The notes under the pieces were generated by a model that ran no database searches, had not been told where the DNA came from, and saw only the letters and a program-made list of their open reading frames with translations. A stretch of 64,000 nucleotides of DNA, from positions 310,001 through 374,000 of the forward strand of contig NZ_QOCL01000014.1 of NCBI RefSeq assembly GCF_004006665.1, given 5' to 3'. How positions within the stretch are numbered: position 1 is the stretch's first letter; every line of letters starts with the position of its first letter. Positions 54,499 through 62,796 of the stretch are shown one piece after another. This DNA is from Halobacteriovorax sp. HLS. Lineage in GTDB: Bacteria > Bdellovibrionota > Bacteriovoracia > Bacteriovoracales > Bacteriovoracaceae. Made by a program: the position numbers and the translations under genes.

Positions 54499-55249
54499 AC
54501 TATTTACCATATTTATAATCTCTTCGGCCTCAATGGGTCTTGAACTTCGTTTTTGTTACGAGTTTGACACTTATTACCCTTTTACTAATAAGGCGACAGA
54601 GACTAATAAGCAGGGAATTATTCCAGATATAGTTGCTGCCGCTGCTGCTGAGGTTGGAGTCGAATTAGTCACCTACAGAGCATCTTGGAAGCGTTGTTTG
54701 ATGGATTTTAAAAATGGAACCTCCGATGTCATTGCTGCTGCGATATGGTCTAAAGAGAGAGATGAGTGGAGCCAGTTTCCTAAAATCAACGGACAGTTAG
54801 ATAAGGAAAACTATCTTTGGAAAGCGGATTATCTGATTCATCAGCATATTGAATCTCCTCAGCTTTGGGATGGAGAAAAGTTTATTGATAAGAATCTGAA
54901 GATATCTGCTCCAGAAGGTTATATTGCTTATAAAAAACTGGCCGAAGCTGGCGTTCTTAATGAAGAGAAATTAAAAGCAGACCAAGGAATGTTACTTGTT
55001 CAAGCTAAGCGTATTGATGGTTATATTGTAGAGGCCTTAATAGGTAGAAATATAATTAAGAGACTAGGCATAGAAGATAAAATTGTCCCAGCTGAGAAGC
55101 CTTACTTTTCAAGTCTATGGTACGCCCCACTATCTAAGAAGTTCTCAAAGAAATATCCAAGTTTATCTGAAAAGTTTCTTCAATCGGTCGGCTCTAAGAG
55201 AAAAGAATTAAAAGAAAAATTATTAAAGAAGTATGGTGTTTCACACTGA
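54488..55249 (+). CDS. periplasmic family-3-like solute-binding protein
   Basis: 253 aa. A short signal peptide (FKLFTIFIISSASMG) is followed by a bilobed binding-protein pattern: ELRFCYEFDTYYPF, GIIPDIVAAAAAEVGVEL, the SWKRCLMDFKNGTSDVIAA lobe switch and later VQAKRIDGYIVE. No ABC permease or ATPase is adjacent, so it may be a free-standing periplasmic sensor or ligand carrier. Overlap with the VTT membrane gene suggests co-translation. Confidence 0.75.
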   Translation: MFFKLFTIFIISSASMGLELRFCYEFDTYYPFTNKATETNKQGIIPDIVAAAAAEVGVELVTYRASWKRCLMDFKNGTSDVIAAAIWSKERDEWSQFPKINGQLDKENYLWKADYLIHQHIESPQLWDGEKFIDKNLKISAPEGYIAYKKLAEAGVLNEEKLKADQGMLLVQAKRIDGYIVEALIGRNIIKRLGIEDKIVPAEKPYFSSLWYAPLSKKFSKKYPSLSEKFLQSVGSKRKELKEKLLKKYGVSH

Positions 55250-55261
55250 TATTTTGGGTAT

Positions 55262-55286
55262 AAAAAAAGCCACTTTGCAGTGACTT
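55262..55286 (-). terminator. terminator of tRNA-Lys/Glu unit 2
   Basis: On the minus strand GTCACT, loop GCAA and AGTGGC (one G-T pair) are followed by seven T, about 20 bases after the 3' end of tRNA-Glu copy 2. Confidence 0.75.
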
Positions 55287-55303
55287 ATTATTTCGAAAGT
55301 AAA

Positions 55304-55381
55304 TGGTACTCCCAAGGGGATTCGAACCCCTGTTACCGCCGTGAAAAGGCGGTGTCCTAGACCGGGCTAGACGATGGGAGC
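55304..55381 (-). tRNA. tRNA-Glu (anticodon TTC), copy 2
   Basis: Same 78-nt sequence as 53662-53739, with encoded CCA. Flanking bases differ from copy 1. Confidence 0.95.
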
Positions 55382-55396
55382 ACATTTTGAAAAGAA

Positions 55397-55473
55397 TGGT
55401 GATCTCGCTGTGACTCGAACACAGGACCCTCTCCTTAAAAGGGAGATGCTCTAACCAACTGAGCTACGAGACC
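55397..55473 (-). tRNA. tRNA-Lys (anticodon TTT), copy 2
   Basis: Same 77-nt sequence as 53753-53829. The Lys-Glu spacer is 15 bases here and unrelated to that of copy 1. Confidence 0.95.
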
Positions 55474-55497
55474 TAATCATTTCTAAACGTGAGACTG

Positions 55498-55526
55498 AGA
55501 ATAAGGTCAAAGAGCTTTCCTGTCAA
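55498..55526 (-). promoter_or_regulatory. promoter of tRNA-Lys/Glu unit 2
   Basis: On the minus strand TTGACA (55521-55526), a 17-base spacer and TATTCT (55498-55503), about 24 bases before tRNA-Lys copy 2. Confidence 0.75.
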
Positions 55527-55637
55527 ACGAAAATTTGGATATTCTTCAGAAATTATATAAAAAATATACTTTGCTACTTGTCTGAAAGCGCGTCATTAAC
55601 TATGGTGTCCCTGTTAATCGTATAATAGGTATAAGAA

Positions 55638-56939
55638 GTGGAAAATACAGCTAATAATTCAACAAAAAAAGTTTCGATGCATACTTTGGGATGTCGTCTA
55701 AATTTCTCTGAAACAGGCTCTCTTGCTGAAGGTTTTGTAAAAAGAGGCTATGAGGTCGTTGATTTTGGACAAAAGGCCGATGTTGTCTTTATTAATACTT
55801 GTACGGTAACAGACTCTGCGGATTCGACTTGTAGAAACTTAATTAGAAAGGCCCATAAGTCTTCTCCTGAGGGAAAGATTGTTGTTGCTGGTTGCTATGC
55901 TCAAATGGAGCCAGAAACTATTGCTAATATGCAAGGGGTCGATCTTGTACTAGGAACTTCTGAAAAATATAAAGTTTTTGATTATTTAAATGAAGAAGAG
56001 GCAACGGCCATTCATGTCGATAAATCAATGGATTTCTATGGGGCGGCTACAACTAATTCTGATGGTCACACTAGAGCATTTTTAAAAATTCAAGATGGAT
56101 GTAATTACGTTTGCTCATTTTGTATTATTCCTTTTGCAAGAGGAAGGTCTAAGGCCATCTCGATTGCCGATGCCGTAGCTAATGCGAAAGAAATTCTTTC
56201 ACAGGGCTTTAAAGAGATTGTTTTAACTGGTGTTAATATTGGTGAATACGAAACTGCTTCTGGTGAGAAACTTGTTGATATGGTTAAGTCGTTATTAGAG
56301 CTAGAGGACTTAGAACGATTAAGACTTTCAAGTGTTGAGCCAAATACGATAACAGATGAGCTTTTAGCTGTTTTTAAAAGCTCTCCAAAGTTCTTGGATC
56401 ATTTTCATATCCCACTTCAAAGTGGTGACGATGATATTTTAACAGGGATGAGAAGAAAGTATACTGTTGCAGATTATAAGAAAGTCATTGATAAAATTAT
56501 TACTGCATTTCCTGATGCTGGAATAGGTGCCGATCTTATTTGTGGCTTCCCTGGTGAGACAAATGAGCAATTTCAAAATACATATAACCTTGTAAAAGAA
56601 CTTCCAATAACTCATTTCCACGTTTTCCCTTATTCTAAAAGAAAGGGGACTACAGCTTCAAAAATGGATAACCATATTCACAATGCTACTAAGAAAGATA
56701 GAGTGAACTCTCTCATTCATTTAGGGGAAGCAAAGCTTTCAATGTTTAGTGAAGATCAAGTAGGAACTAAGAGTAATGTACTATTTGAAAGAAGAAACAA
56801 AGATGGTCTCTATACAGGTTATACAACGAATTATGTAAAAGTTTTCGTTGATACTAGTGAAGAACTTAAAAATACTGTTCGTACTGTTTATTTAAAAGAG
56901 TATAAAAACGGTAAACTATTTGCTGAGCTTGTTCAGTAA
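55638..56939 (+). CDS. mtaB: tRNA t6A37 methylthiotransferase MtaB
   Basis: Radical-SAM enzyme converting t6A37 to ms2t6A37 in ANN-decoding tRNAs such as tRNA-Lys. 433 aa: N-terminal MTTase domain (HTLGCRLNFSETGSL, NTCTVTDSAD, VAGCYAQ) with three cluster Cys, radical-SAM motif CNYVCSFC, and a short C-terminal TRAM-like part. The HTLGCRLN start marks the MtaB rather than the MiaB branch. The start is GTG at 55638 with only a distant purine stretch (AAGAAG) upstream. Confidence 0.95.
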   Translation: MENTANNSTKKVSMHTLGCRLNFSETGSLAEGFVKRGYEVVDFGQKADVVFINTCTVTDSADSTCRNLIRKAHKSSPEGKIVVAGCYAQMEPETIANMQGVDLVLGTSEKYKVFDYLNEEEATAIHVDKSMDFYGAATTNSDGHTRAFLKIQDGCNYVCSFCIIPFARGRSKAISIADAVANAKEILSQGFKEIVLTGVNIGEYETASGEKLVDMVKSLLELEDLERLRLSSVEPNTITDELLAVFKSSPKFLDHFHIPLQSGDDDILTGMRRKYTVADYKKVIDKIITAFPDAGIGADLICGFPGETNEQFQNTYNLVKELPITHFHVFPYSKRKGTTASKMDNHIHNATKKDRVNSLIHLGEAKLSMFSEDQVGTKSNVLFERRNKDGLYTGYTTNYVKVFVDTSEELKNTVRTVYLKEYKNGKLFAELVQ

Positions 56940-57024
56940 TCCTTGCAAACTCTTGACATCTAGCTGACAAATAGAACTCTTATATTATGCATACTAACTA
57001 CACGAACAAACGTGGAGGTTTGGT

Positions 57025-57669
57025 ATGTTGAAGAGATCGTTTATTATATTAGTTTTTATGAGTGTTGTTACAACTTCTGCATTTGGTAATCAGAATGTAA
57101 AAGTTGTAAAAGAAAGTGAGATGACTCTTCAAGATGTCGTAAGTAGAGTCTCCTACGTCTCCGGTCAAAAATATATTTCAAGTATTGATTTATCGAAGAA
57201 AATTCTATCTATTAACTTAGAAATTACCAAAGAGAATTCAGATACAGTTTTAACAAGCTTTCTACATGAAAATGGTCTTACAAGAGTTGAGGAAAGTGAA
57301 GGGCTTTTTAAAATAATCTCTGTGAATGAAATCAGTAATACTGTTTTAAAAAGCTATGTTGCTGATAAAAAATTGAATCCAAAATTGCCAAGAACATATG
57401 ATTTTTATCTTCTTAAATATTCAATAGCAAATCGAGAGCAAATTAAAGACTTGGCTAAAAAAGTTGAGCCATACCTGTCTTCAAATGGTGCTCTTTTGTA
57501 TGCAAATATAGCAGGGGAAATCATTGTTAGAGATAATGCGCATAATTTATCAAAAATTTATCGTGTTTTAAAAAGAGCTGAAATCCAACTTGAACAGAAG
57601 GCCCTTTCATTAAATGACAGAGAAAATGAACAGCATGTATTACAAGAAAATGGTGAAAGAGAATCATAA
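57025..57669 (+). CDS. secreted secretin N0-N1-like protein without barrel
   Basis: 214 aa with a signal peptide (cut after TTSAFG). Residues about 30-110 follow the secretin N0 pattern: LQDVVSRVSYVSGQKYI, KKILSINLEITKENS, TSFLHENGLTRVEESEGLFKII. Residues about 125-190 follow the N1 ring-building pattern: YDFYLLKYSIANREQIKDLA, EIIVRDNAHNLSKIYRVLKRAE. The protein ends there, so there is no N3 or membrane barrel domain. It may form or cap a periplasmic ring, or be a soluble partner of a secretin made elsewhere. A paralog broken by a stop follows after 22 bases. Confidence 0.7.
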   Translation: MLKRSFIILVFMSVVTTSAFGNQNVKVVKESEMTLQDVVSRVSYVSGQKYISSIDLSKKILSINLEITKENSDTVLTSFLHENGLTRVEESEGLFKIISVNEISNTVLKSYVADKKLNPKLPRTYDFYLLKYSIANREQIKDLAKKVEPYLSSNGALLYANIAGEIIVRDNAHNLSKIYRVLKRAEIQLEQKALSLNDRENEQHVLQENGERES

Positions 57670-57691
57670 TATTTAAACTGGAGAAATTAGA

Positions 57692-58348
57692 ATGAACAAA
57701 AGTAAAGCTCTACCCCTTGGATTAATGGCGATGATGACACTGGCATCTCCCAAGATTATGGCCGATGAATATGAATGCGCAGAAATCGAAAAGTGTTTAG
57801 ATGTAGCATATTCGATATCAGGAACTAAATATTATTCATCAAAGAAACTTAAGGGGAAAGTATAGTTTTCTCAAATAAAACTCAATAAAGAAAATGTGGA
57901 TAGAATTATTTCAAGCGTTCTATTTGATCACGGTTATTCAAGAATTAAAGAAGATGAAGGACTGTATCGCATCGTTCGCTCTCGTGATTTGAGATATAAC
58001 ACTGTTCCACTGGTAGAAGTTTCAAAAGATAAAGCTCCTCAACTACCAAGCAATCACGATTATTTTATGATGGAATATAAGCTAGATCATCCTTCATCAT
58101 CGAGAATCATCTCTAAGAATTTAAGACCATTCTTATCTAGATATGGAAGGGTCATCGCCCCTGATGGCGTAAATAGAATTTTAGTACAAGATAGTGCTAA
58201 TAACTTAAATCGAATTTATCAATTAATTACTCATCTTGATCAAGAGATTGATAAAGAAATATTAAGAAAAGTAGAAAAAAGAGAGCAAAGGCATCACGCT
58301 TTAAAGCTCGCATCAACAAGGAACTGTTCGCATGAAAAGTTACAATGA
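57692..58348 (+). pseudogene. second secretin N0-N1-like gene interrupted by an in-frame TAG
   Basis: From the ATG at 57692 (AACTGGAGAAATTAGA upstream) the frame gives a signal peptide, then the N0 start, and reaches TAG at 57863-57865 (codon 58). The same frame continues without any other stop to 58348 and encodes the rest of N0 and a full N1 domain (YFMMEYKLDHPSSSRIISK, RILVQDSANNLNRIY). Aligned with its neighbour at 57025, the TAG falls in the middle of the N0 domain with no insertion or deletion, so a single base change explains it. Alternatives are a sequencing error or amber read-through. A downstream GTG at 57896 would give a 150-aa protein with no signal peptide. Confidence 0.75.
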
Positions 58349-58349
58349 A

Positions 58350-58378
58350 AAAGGGCCTCTTTAGAGGCCCCTTTTTTT
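58350..58378. terminator. bidirectional terminator between the N0-N1 pseudogene and purA
   Basis: Stem GGGCCTC/GAGGCCC with loop TTTA, A-rich before and CTTTTTTT after, ending just before the purA stop codon. Confidence 0.88.
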
Positions 58379-58380
58379 AT

Positions 58381-59649
58381 CTAGAAGAAATCTTTTCTAA
58401 ACTTTATTTCACTTCTTTCTGGCCCATAAGCAATTATTGAAACTGGAATTCCAAGTTCTTTTTCAATAAGCTCAATATAAGTTCTAAGGTTTTCTGATGG
58501 CTCACCTTTGAAGTCATCATCAAATGGAGCTAAATCAGTAAAGATAGGCTCAACCTTAGATAGGTCAATTCCTGGATAGGCACAATCGATATCTTTACCT
58601 TCGTAGCGATAAGATTTACAAACCTTAAGTTCATCCATACCACTTAGAATATCTACCTTAGTAAGGGCAATACTTGTTAAGCAAGATGCTTTGACAGAAT
58701 ACTTTAGAAGAGGGAGATCAAGCCAACCACACCTTCTTTTTCGACCTGTAGTTGCACCAAATTCACCACCTTTCTTTTGAATGAACTCACCAACTTCTGA
58801 AAAGAGCTCTGTTGGAAATGGACCCTCTCCAACTCTTGTTGTGTACGCTTTAGTTATTCCTAAAACTTCATCTACTTTTCCTGAAGGCATTCCTGCTCCA
58901 GTGAAAATACCTCCATAAGAAGTGCTAGAAGATGTTACAAATGGATATGAACCGTAGTCGATGTCTAGTAAAATTCCTTGAGCGCCTTCAAAAAGAATAT
59001 TTTTATTTTCTTTGACTGCATGGTCTAAAATACTAAAAGTATCACAAATGAATGGAGCTATAATTTTCCCTAGCTCGAATAAGCGTGAAGCTTCTTCTTC
59101 GATAGTAGGATATTCAGTTTTATATAAGTTCTTTAGAAGGAACTCTTTTTCAGTTAGGTTATTTTCTAACTTTTTAATAAGTTCTTCTTTATTTAAAAGG
59201 TCTCTAAGTTTGATCCCTCTTCTTGAAATTTTATCTTCGTATGCAGGGCCAATTCCTTTTCCAGTTGTGCCAATCTTAACTGTTCCTTTTGACTCTCTTT
59301 GAGCATCCATTAATTTGTTATACATAGTGATAACTGTTGCATTTGCGGAGATTTTAAGCTTTTCAGGAGTAACAGTAATATTATTATTTAAAACATTTTC
59401 AAGTTCAACTTTAAACGCTTCAGGGTCAAAGACAACACCATGTCCAATAATAGAGGTGCAGTGATCATGAAGAATTCCAGAAGGGATTAGATGGAGAACA
59501 ATTTTCTTGTCTCCAACGATAATTGTATGACCAGCATTGTTTCCTCCTTGATAGCGAACAACGAGATCACACTTCTGACTGAGAAGATCAGTAATTTTTC
59601 CTTTTCCTTCGTCTCCCCATTGAGAACCTATTATGGCTAAAGACTTCAT
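58381..59649 (-). CDS. purA: adenylosuccinate synthetase
   Basis: First committed step from IMP to AMP, using GTP and aspartate. 422 aa with GSQWGDEGKGKITDLL at the N-terminus, RYQGGNNAGHTI, GTTGKGIGPAYEDK, GAQGILLDIDYGSYPFVTSSS and TTGRKRRCGWLD, all expected motifs. Its start codon shares a base with the serA stop (TAATG), so the two genes are coupled. Confidence 0.97.
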   Translation of the reverse strand: MKSLAIIGSQWGDEGKGKITDLLSQKCDLVVRYQGGNNAGHTIIVGDKKIVLHLIPSGILHDHCTSIIGHGVVFDPEAFKVELENVLNNNITVTPEKLKISANATVITMYNKLMDAQRESKGTVKIGTTGKGIGPAYEDKISRRGIKLRDLLNKEELIKKLENNLTEKEFLLKNLYKTEYPTIEEEASRLFELGKIIAPFICDTFSILDHAVKENKNILFEGAQGILLDIDYGSYPFVTSSSTSYGGIFTGAGMPSGKVDEVLGITKAYTTRVGEGPFPTELFSEVGEFIQKKGGEFGATTGRKRRCGWLDLPLLKYSVKASCLTSIALTKVDILSGMDELKVCKSYRYEGKDIDCAYPGIDLSKVEPIFTDLAPFDDDFKGEPSENLRTYIELIEKELGIPVSIIAYGPERSEIKFRKDFF

Positions 59650-60593
59650 TATACTCTAACCTCGTTTAATAGATTGTCATTGATGAAAAACTCTTTTAAT
59701 TGGTGAACGGCCATTTCTCCAACTCTAAATTGAGCTTCTTCTGTAGATGCGCCTAGGTGAGGAGTCATAACAAGGTTTTCAAGACTTCTGAGAGGAGAGT
59801 CTTCTTCGAGTGGCTCTGTTGCAAACACATCAAATCCGGCACCTCTAATCTTACCCTCTTTTAATACTTCTATAAGATCTTGTTCATTAACAATTCCACC
59901 TCTGGCAGCGTTGATTAAAATTGCATCTGACTTCATAAGGGACATTAGATCTTTGTTTATTAAGCCTTTCGTTGCTTCCATTAGTGGAGTGTGGATTGAA
60001 ATAATATCACATTCTTTAAAAAGAGTTTCTAGATCACTCTTTTTTGCATATGGAAGTTCACTAGATTCTTGGAATGGATCATAGAAGAGAACTTGTGGCT
60101 CAAACCCTGATATTCTCTTGGCCACAATTTGTCCAATTTGACCAAATCCAACGATACCAACTTTTTTATTAGCTAACTCCATCCCTGTAAATTTTGATTT
60201 ATCCCAACCTCCATTACTCATGGTTTTGTGGGCCCATGCCGTCTTTCTAAGAACTGTCATCATTAGTGCGATTGCATGTTCAGCTGCTGAATTATTATTT
60301 GCACCTGGAGTATTTGAAACTTTAACTCCTATCTCTTGGCAAGATGCTTTATCAATATTATCTGTCCCAGCACCTGCTCTAATGACATATTTTAAATTAG
60401 GGGCAAGGTCTAAATACTCTTTCGTTATTTCTGTAGCAGATCTAATCACGATACCGTTAACTTTTGGTAAAAGTGTTTTTAACTCATCTTGATTCATTTT
60501 TGGTGAAGGATGAACTTCAAATTCAGTAATACTTTTTAGTTCTTCGAATAAGCTTTGATCAAAGCCATCTGCTACAACAATAAATGGTTTCAT
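59649..60593 (-). CDS. serA: D-3-phosphoglycerate dehydrogenase (short form)
   Basis: 314 aa hydroxyacid dehydrogenase: RAGAGTDNIDKASC, NAD loop GIVGFGQIGQIVAKRI, catalytic Arg in NAARGGIVNE, Glu in GFDVFATEPLEED and His in TPHLGAST. It lacks the C-terminal ACT domain, so serine feedback through that domain is absent. It directs 3-phosphoglycerate into serine synthesis; a related 2-hydroxyacid substrate is possible. It is the first gene of a serA-purA unit. Confidence 0.88.
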   Translation of the reverse strand: MKPFIVVADGFDQSLFEELKSITEFEVHPSPKMNQDELKTLLPKVNGIVIRSATEITKEYLDLAPNLKYVIRAGAGTDNIDKASCQEIGVKVSNTPGANNNSAAEHAIALMMTVLRKTAWAHKTMSNGGWDKSKFTGMELANKKVGIVGFGQIGQIVAKRISGFEPQVLFYDPFQESSELPYAKKSDLETLFKECDIISIHTPLMEATKGLINKDLMSLMKSDAILINAARGGIVNEQDLIEVLKEGKIRGAGFDVFATEPLEEDSPLRSLENLVMTPHLGASTEEAQFRVGEMAVHQLKEFFINDNLLNEVRV

Positions 60594-60635
60594 AGTCCTC
60601 TCCCGGAGTAGTTTGAAAGTGTGATTGACGAGGTA

Positions 60636-60641
60636 ATTATA
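60636..60641 (-). promoter_or_regulatory. possible -10 element of serA-purA
   Basis: TATAAT on the minus strand, about 43 bases before the serA ATG. No good -35 hexamer was recognised. Confidence 0.4.
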
Positions 60642-60665
60642 GAAACTTTTACAGAGACCTAAAAG

Positions 60666-60695
60666 GAAAAAGGACCCCGAAGGGTCCCTTTTTTT
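60666..60695. terminator. terminator with UUCG-type loop
   Basis: Stem GGACCC/GGGTCC; on the minus strand the loop is TTCG followed by five T, and on the plus strand CGAA followed by CTTTTTTT. It ends the 115-aa gene on the minus strand and insulates serA-purA. Confidence 0.88.
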
Positions 60696-60733
60696 CCCTT
60701 GGACGGGGAGTGTTAAAAACCAGGAGTTTTTAT

Positions 60734-61081
60734 TTAAGCTGCAATTGGAGACATTTCCATCTTTAATTGCAGATGCTTCAAAGTTTCCTGAAACTCTGAA
60801 AGTGAAGGTAAGTTACCAAAATGAGTATTTTCATTTGGGTTCTTCGAAATAAAGTCATAGAGCTCTATTGAAGTAGACTGCTCTTTGTCTTTAAGAAAAG
60901 CCTTCCAATTTGACCTACCAGTTTCCTTGTAGTGCTTGAAAAGACTTTGAACAACTTCTTCGCGCGTCATTGCGCCAATTGAAACCACACTTCCTCTCGC
61001 GTCAAGTTCTAGATGCCAAACGCGATAATTGGACTGGTTAGCAGGATGGTGTGAGTTTTCTACAGCGATAGCCATGTACAT
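60734..61081 (-). CDS. small hypothetical protein behind a structured leader
   Basis: 115 aa, not recognised. There is no signal peptide or membrane segment; it is a soluble protein with mixed alpha/beta content (YRVWHLELDARGSVVSIG, then helices). The ribosome-binding site AAGGAGG, six bases before the ATG, is the strongest in the window. A 305-nt hairpin-rich stretch precedes it and a UUCG-loop terminator follows, so it appears to be a strongly translated, separately controlled gene. Confidence 0.6.
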   Translation of the reverse strand: MYMAIAVENSHHPANQSNYRVWHLELDARGSVVSIGAMTREEVVQSLFKHYKETGRSNWKAFLKDKEQSTSIELYDFISKNPNENTHFGNLPSLSEFQETLKHLQLKMEMSPIAA

Positions 61082-61386
61082 ATCTCCCTCCTTAAAGGTA
61101 GCGACCTTAATGGTCTTTTTCCTTAGGGTAAACTTCCTGTTAGGCCCTAAATGTGTGTTCGAGCTTTTTGGGCTTCCTGCCCCTTTCGCTCAACTAAAGC
61201 ATGTCATGTTAGATGATAGAAAGTCTTGAAAATAAGACTAACAAAGGGTTTCCGCCTGGATGGCCTTTGTAAGAAAAACTAGGGCCTAAGTGAACTGGCC
61301 GGTGTCAAAGAGAAACTGTGTGTCACAAATTGGTTAAGTTTGTAGGCCAATAGTTAGGAAAGTAAACTTTTAGTAGTAAGCTTACT
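61082..61386 (-). promoter_or_regulatory. gene-free, hairpin-rich leader region (possible cis-regulatory RNA)
   Basis: No supported gene in these 305 bases. Read on the minus strand it contains, in order: CAAAGG/CCTTTG around a 16-base loop, AGTCTT/AAGACT, a two-tier GAGC(GGGC/GCCC)GCTC hairpin, TTAGGG/CCCTAA, and close to the gene two hairpins that share bases and exclude each other (GACC-ATTAA-GGTC at 61103-61115; AAGGT-CGCT-ACCTT at 61095-61108). The latter touches the ribosome-binding site. This suggests translational control. It matches no riboswitch class I know. Confidence 0.45.
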
Positions 61387-61944
61387 CTATAGAACTTGAT
61401 CAAGTAGTGTTTGAAAATGAACGTGCATGTCATTAATCAAACTATCTTTAATATTTAATTGTCTAAATTTAATTCCAGCTAGGTCAAAAATTTTCTTAGA
61501 GATTCTATTGGACTCAGTAGTGCAATGTTTATCACTTAGATAGATAACTTCTTTGACTCTAGAACTAGCAAGAAGTTTAGCGCATTCATGGCATGGAAAT
61601 AAAGTGACGTAGGCCCTTGTATTAGCTAGGCTTTCTTTAGAGTGCAGGATTGCGTTTGCTTCAGCATGAACGACATATCCATACTTTTGAAACTCTAATG
61701 GTGCTGAAGGATCTTTTCCCCAAGGCAATTTATTTTCATCAATACCAGCTACAAAACCGTTATATCCCATCGTGACCTGATGATTGTTTTCATCAACAAA
61801 AACGGCTCCAACTTTAGTTGAAGGATCTTTAGATTTAAAGCTTGCCATCATAGCTTGCAACATAAAGTATTCATCCCACTCTAGAGGAGATTTTACTGGG
61901 AAAAAGTTAATATCATGGGAACAATTAGTTTTTGAATCTGTCAT
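61387..61944 (-). CDS. dCMP/cytidine deaminase-family protein
   Basis: 185 aa zinc deaminase: KDPSTKVGAVFVD, then HAEANA (zinc His and proton-shuttling Glu) and PCHECAK (two zinc Cys). The layout, with an insert before HAE, is that of ComEB-type deoxycytidylate deaminases, which supply dUMP for dTTP synthesis. It runs in the same direction as the 115-aa gene and is separated from it by the structured region; no terminator of its own was recognised. Confidence 0.88.
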   Translation of the reverse strand: MTDSKTNCSHDINFFPVKSPLEWDEYFMLQAMMASFKSKDPSTKVGAVFVDENNHQVTMGYNGFVAGIDENKLPWGKDPSAPLEFQKYGYVVHAEANAILHSKESLANTRAYVTLFPCHECAKLLASSRVKEVIYLSDKHCTTESNRISKKIFDLAGIKFRQLNIKDSLINDMHVHFQTLLDQVL

Positions 61945-62099
61945 ATTCTTAAAATATATGAACTAAATTAATTTGCAAAGAAAGAAAAAGTTTAACTTTT
62001 AGATTTTAAGAAACTCAGTGACTTAGGAATTAACTGCTTATAGAATTCTAACTAATAATAAATTGTCAGAGCTAGATCTTGAATTAATAGGAACATTAT

Positions 62100-62657
62100 A
62101 TGAAGAAAAAAAATGCCTTCTTTATAGTATTACTTCTTAATATTGTTTTTATTTTTATCTATTTCTTTATGATTGAATCTGAGAAAAAACTGAGTGAACT
62201 GCCTAAGGTCGAACCAGGCTCCATTAACGATCATAATAAAATCATTGATTCAGGACCATTAGAATCAAAAGAAAATACTAATGTCACAAGTTATTGCCTA
62301 GAAGAATTTTCAAAAAATAATTTTAAAGAACTAGAAAGAAGTTCAGAACTTCTTTGGAGAAATATACACATAGAAAATCCTTCGGGAATTGTTTATAGAG
62401 TTAGATATTTTTATGATGATGGTCCTAACGGTCAATTTAAGAAAACAATTGTCTATAAAGAAAATGATGAAGGATTTCCGCTGATACATAAGAAGTTGGT
62501 GGGTTTTAGCGATATAGAAGAGAAGTCTTTACTTAAAAATGGAAAAATAATTTGGGAAGAAAGAGCATTTAATTCTCCAAATGATTTATATTGGCGAGTC
62601 ATAAACAATAAAGTTGTTGAATTTAAATCAAAAAATCAAAAACAATGTAATCTATAA
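62100..62657 (+). CDS. hypothetical membrane-anchored protein
   Basis: 185 aa, not recognised. One N-terminal hydrophobic helix (about 6-25) without a clear cleavage site, a Pro/Ser/Asn linker, then a domain of about 110 residues with beta-type pattern (PSGIVYRVRYFYDDGPNG, FKKTIVYKENDEGFPLIHK). Two Cys (YCLEEF and QKQCNL at the very end) could form a disulfide outside the inner membrane. Confidence 0.55.
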   Translation: MKKKNAFFIVLLLNIVFIFIYFFMIESEKKLSELPKVEPGSINDHNKIIDSGPLESKENTNVTSYCLEEFSKNNFKELERSSELLWRNIHIENPSGIVYRVRYFYDDGPNGQFKKTIVYKENDEGFPLIHKKLVGFSDIEEKSLLKNGKIIWEERAFNSPNDLYWRVINNKVVEFKSKNQKQCNL

Positions 62658-62796
62658 TTGAGTCACTTTGTCAGCCTTTGTGATTAAGTCTTAAAATTAT
62701 CGTGTTTAAAAAAAATTAATATCTAGAAACAAATAAATATAACTTGGCCTATTAATTGCTATGAATATATGTCGATACTATGTGTATGGAGTAGTA

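Noticed and set aside
55194-55385. 63-codon frame with GNRGSNPLGST on the minus strand
   Set aside because: It is tRNA-Glu copy 2 read through as protein.
57896-58348. 150-residue protein starting at an internal GTG
   Set aside because: It begins inside the N0 domain and lacks a signal peptide; it is the tail of the amber-interrupted gene at 57692.
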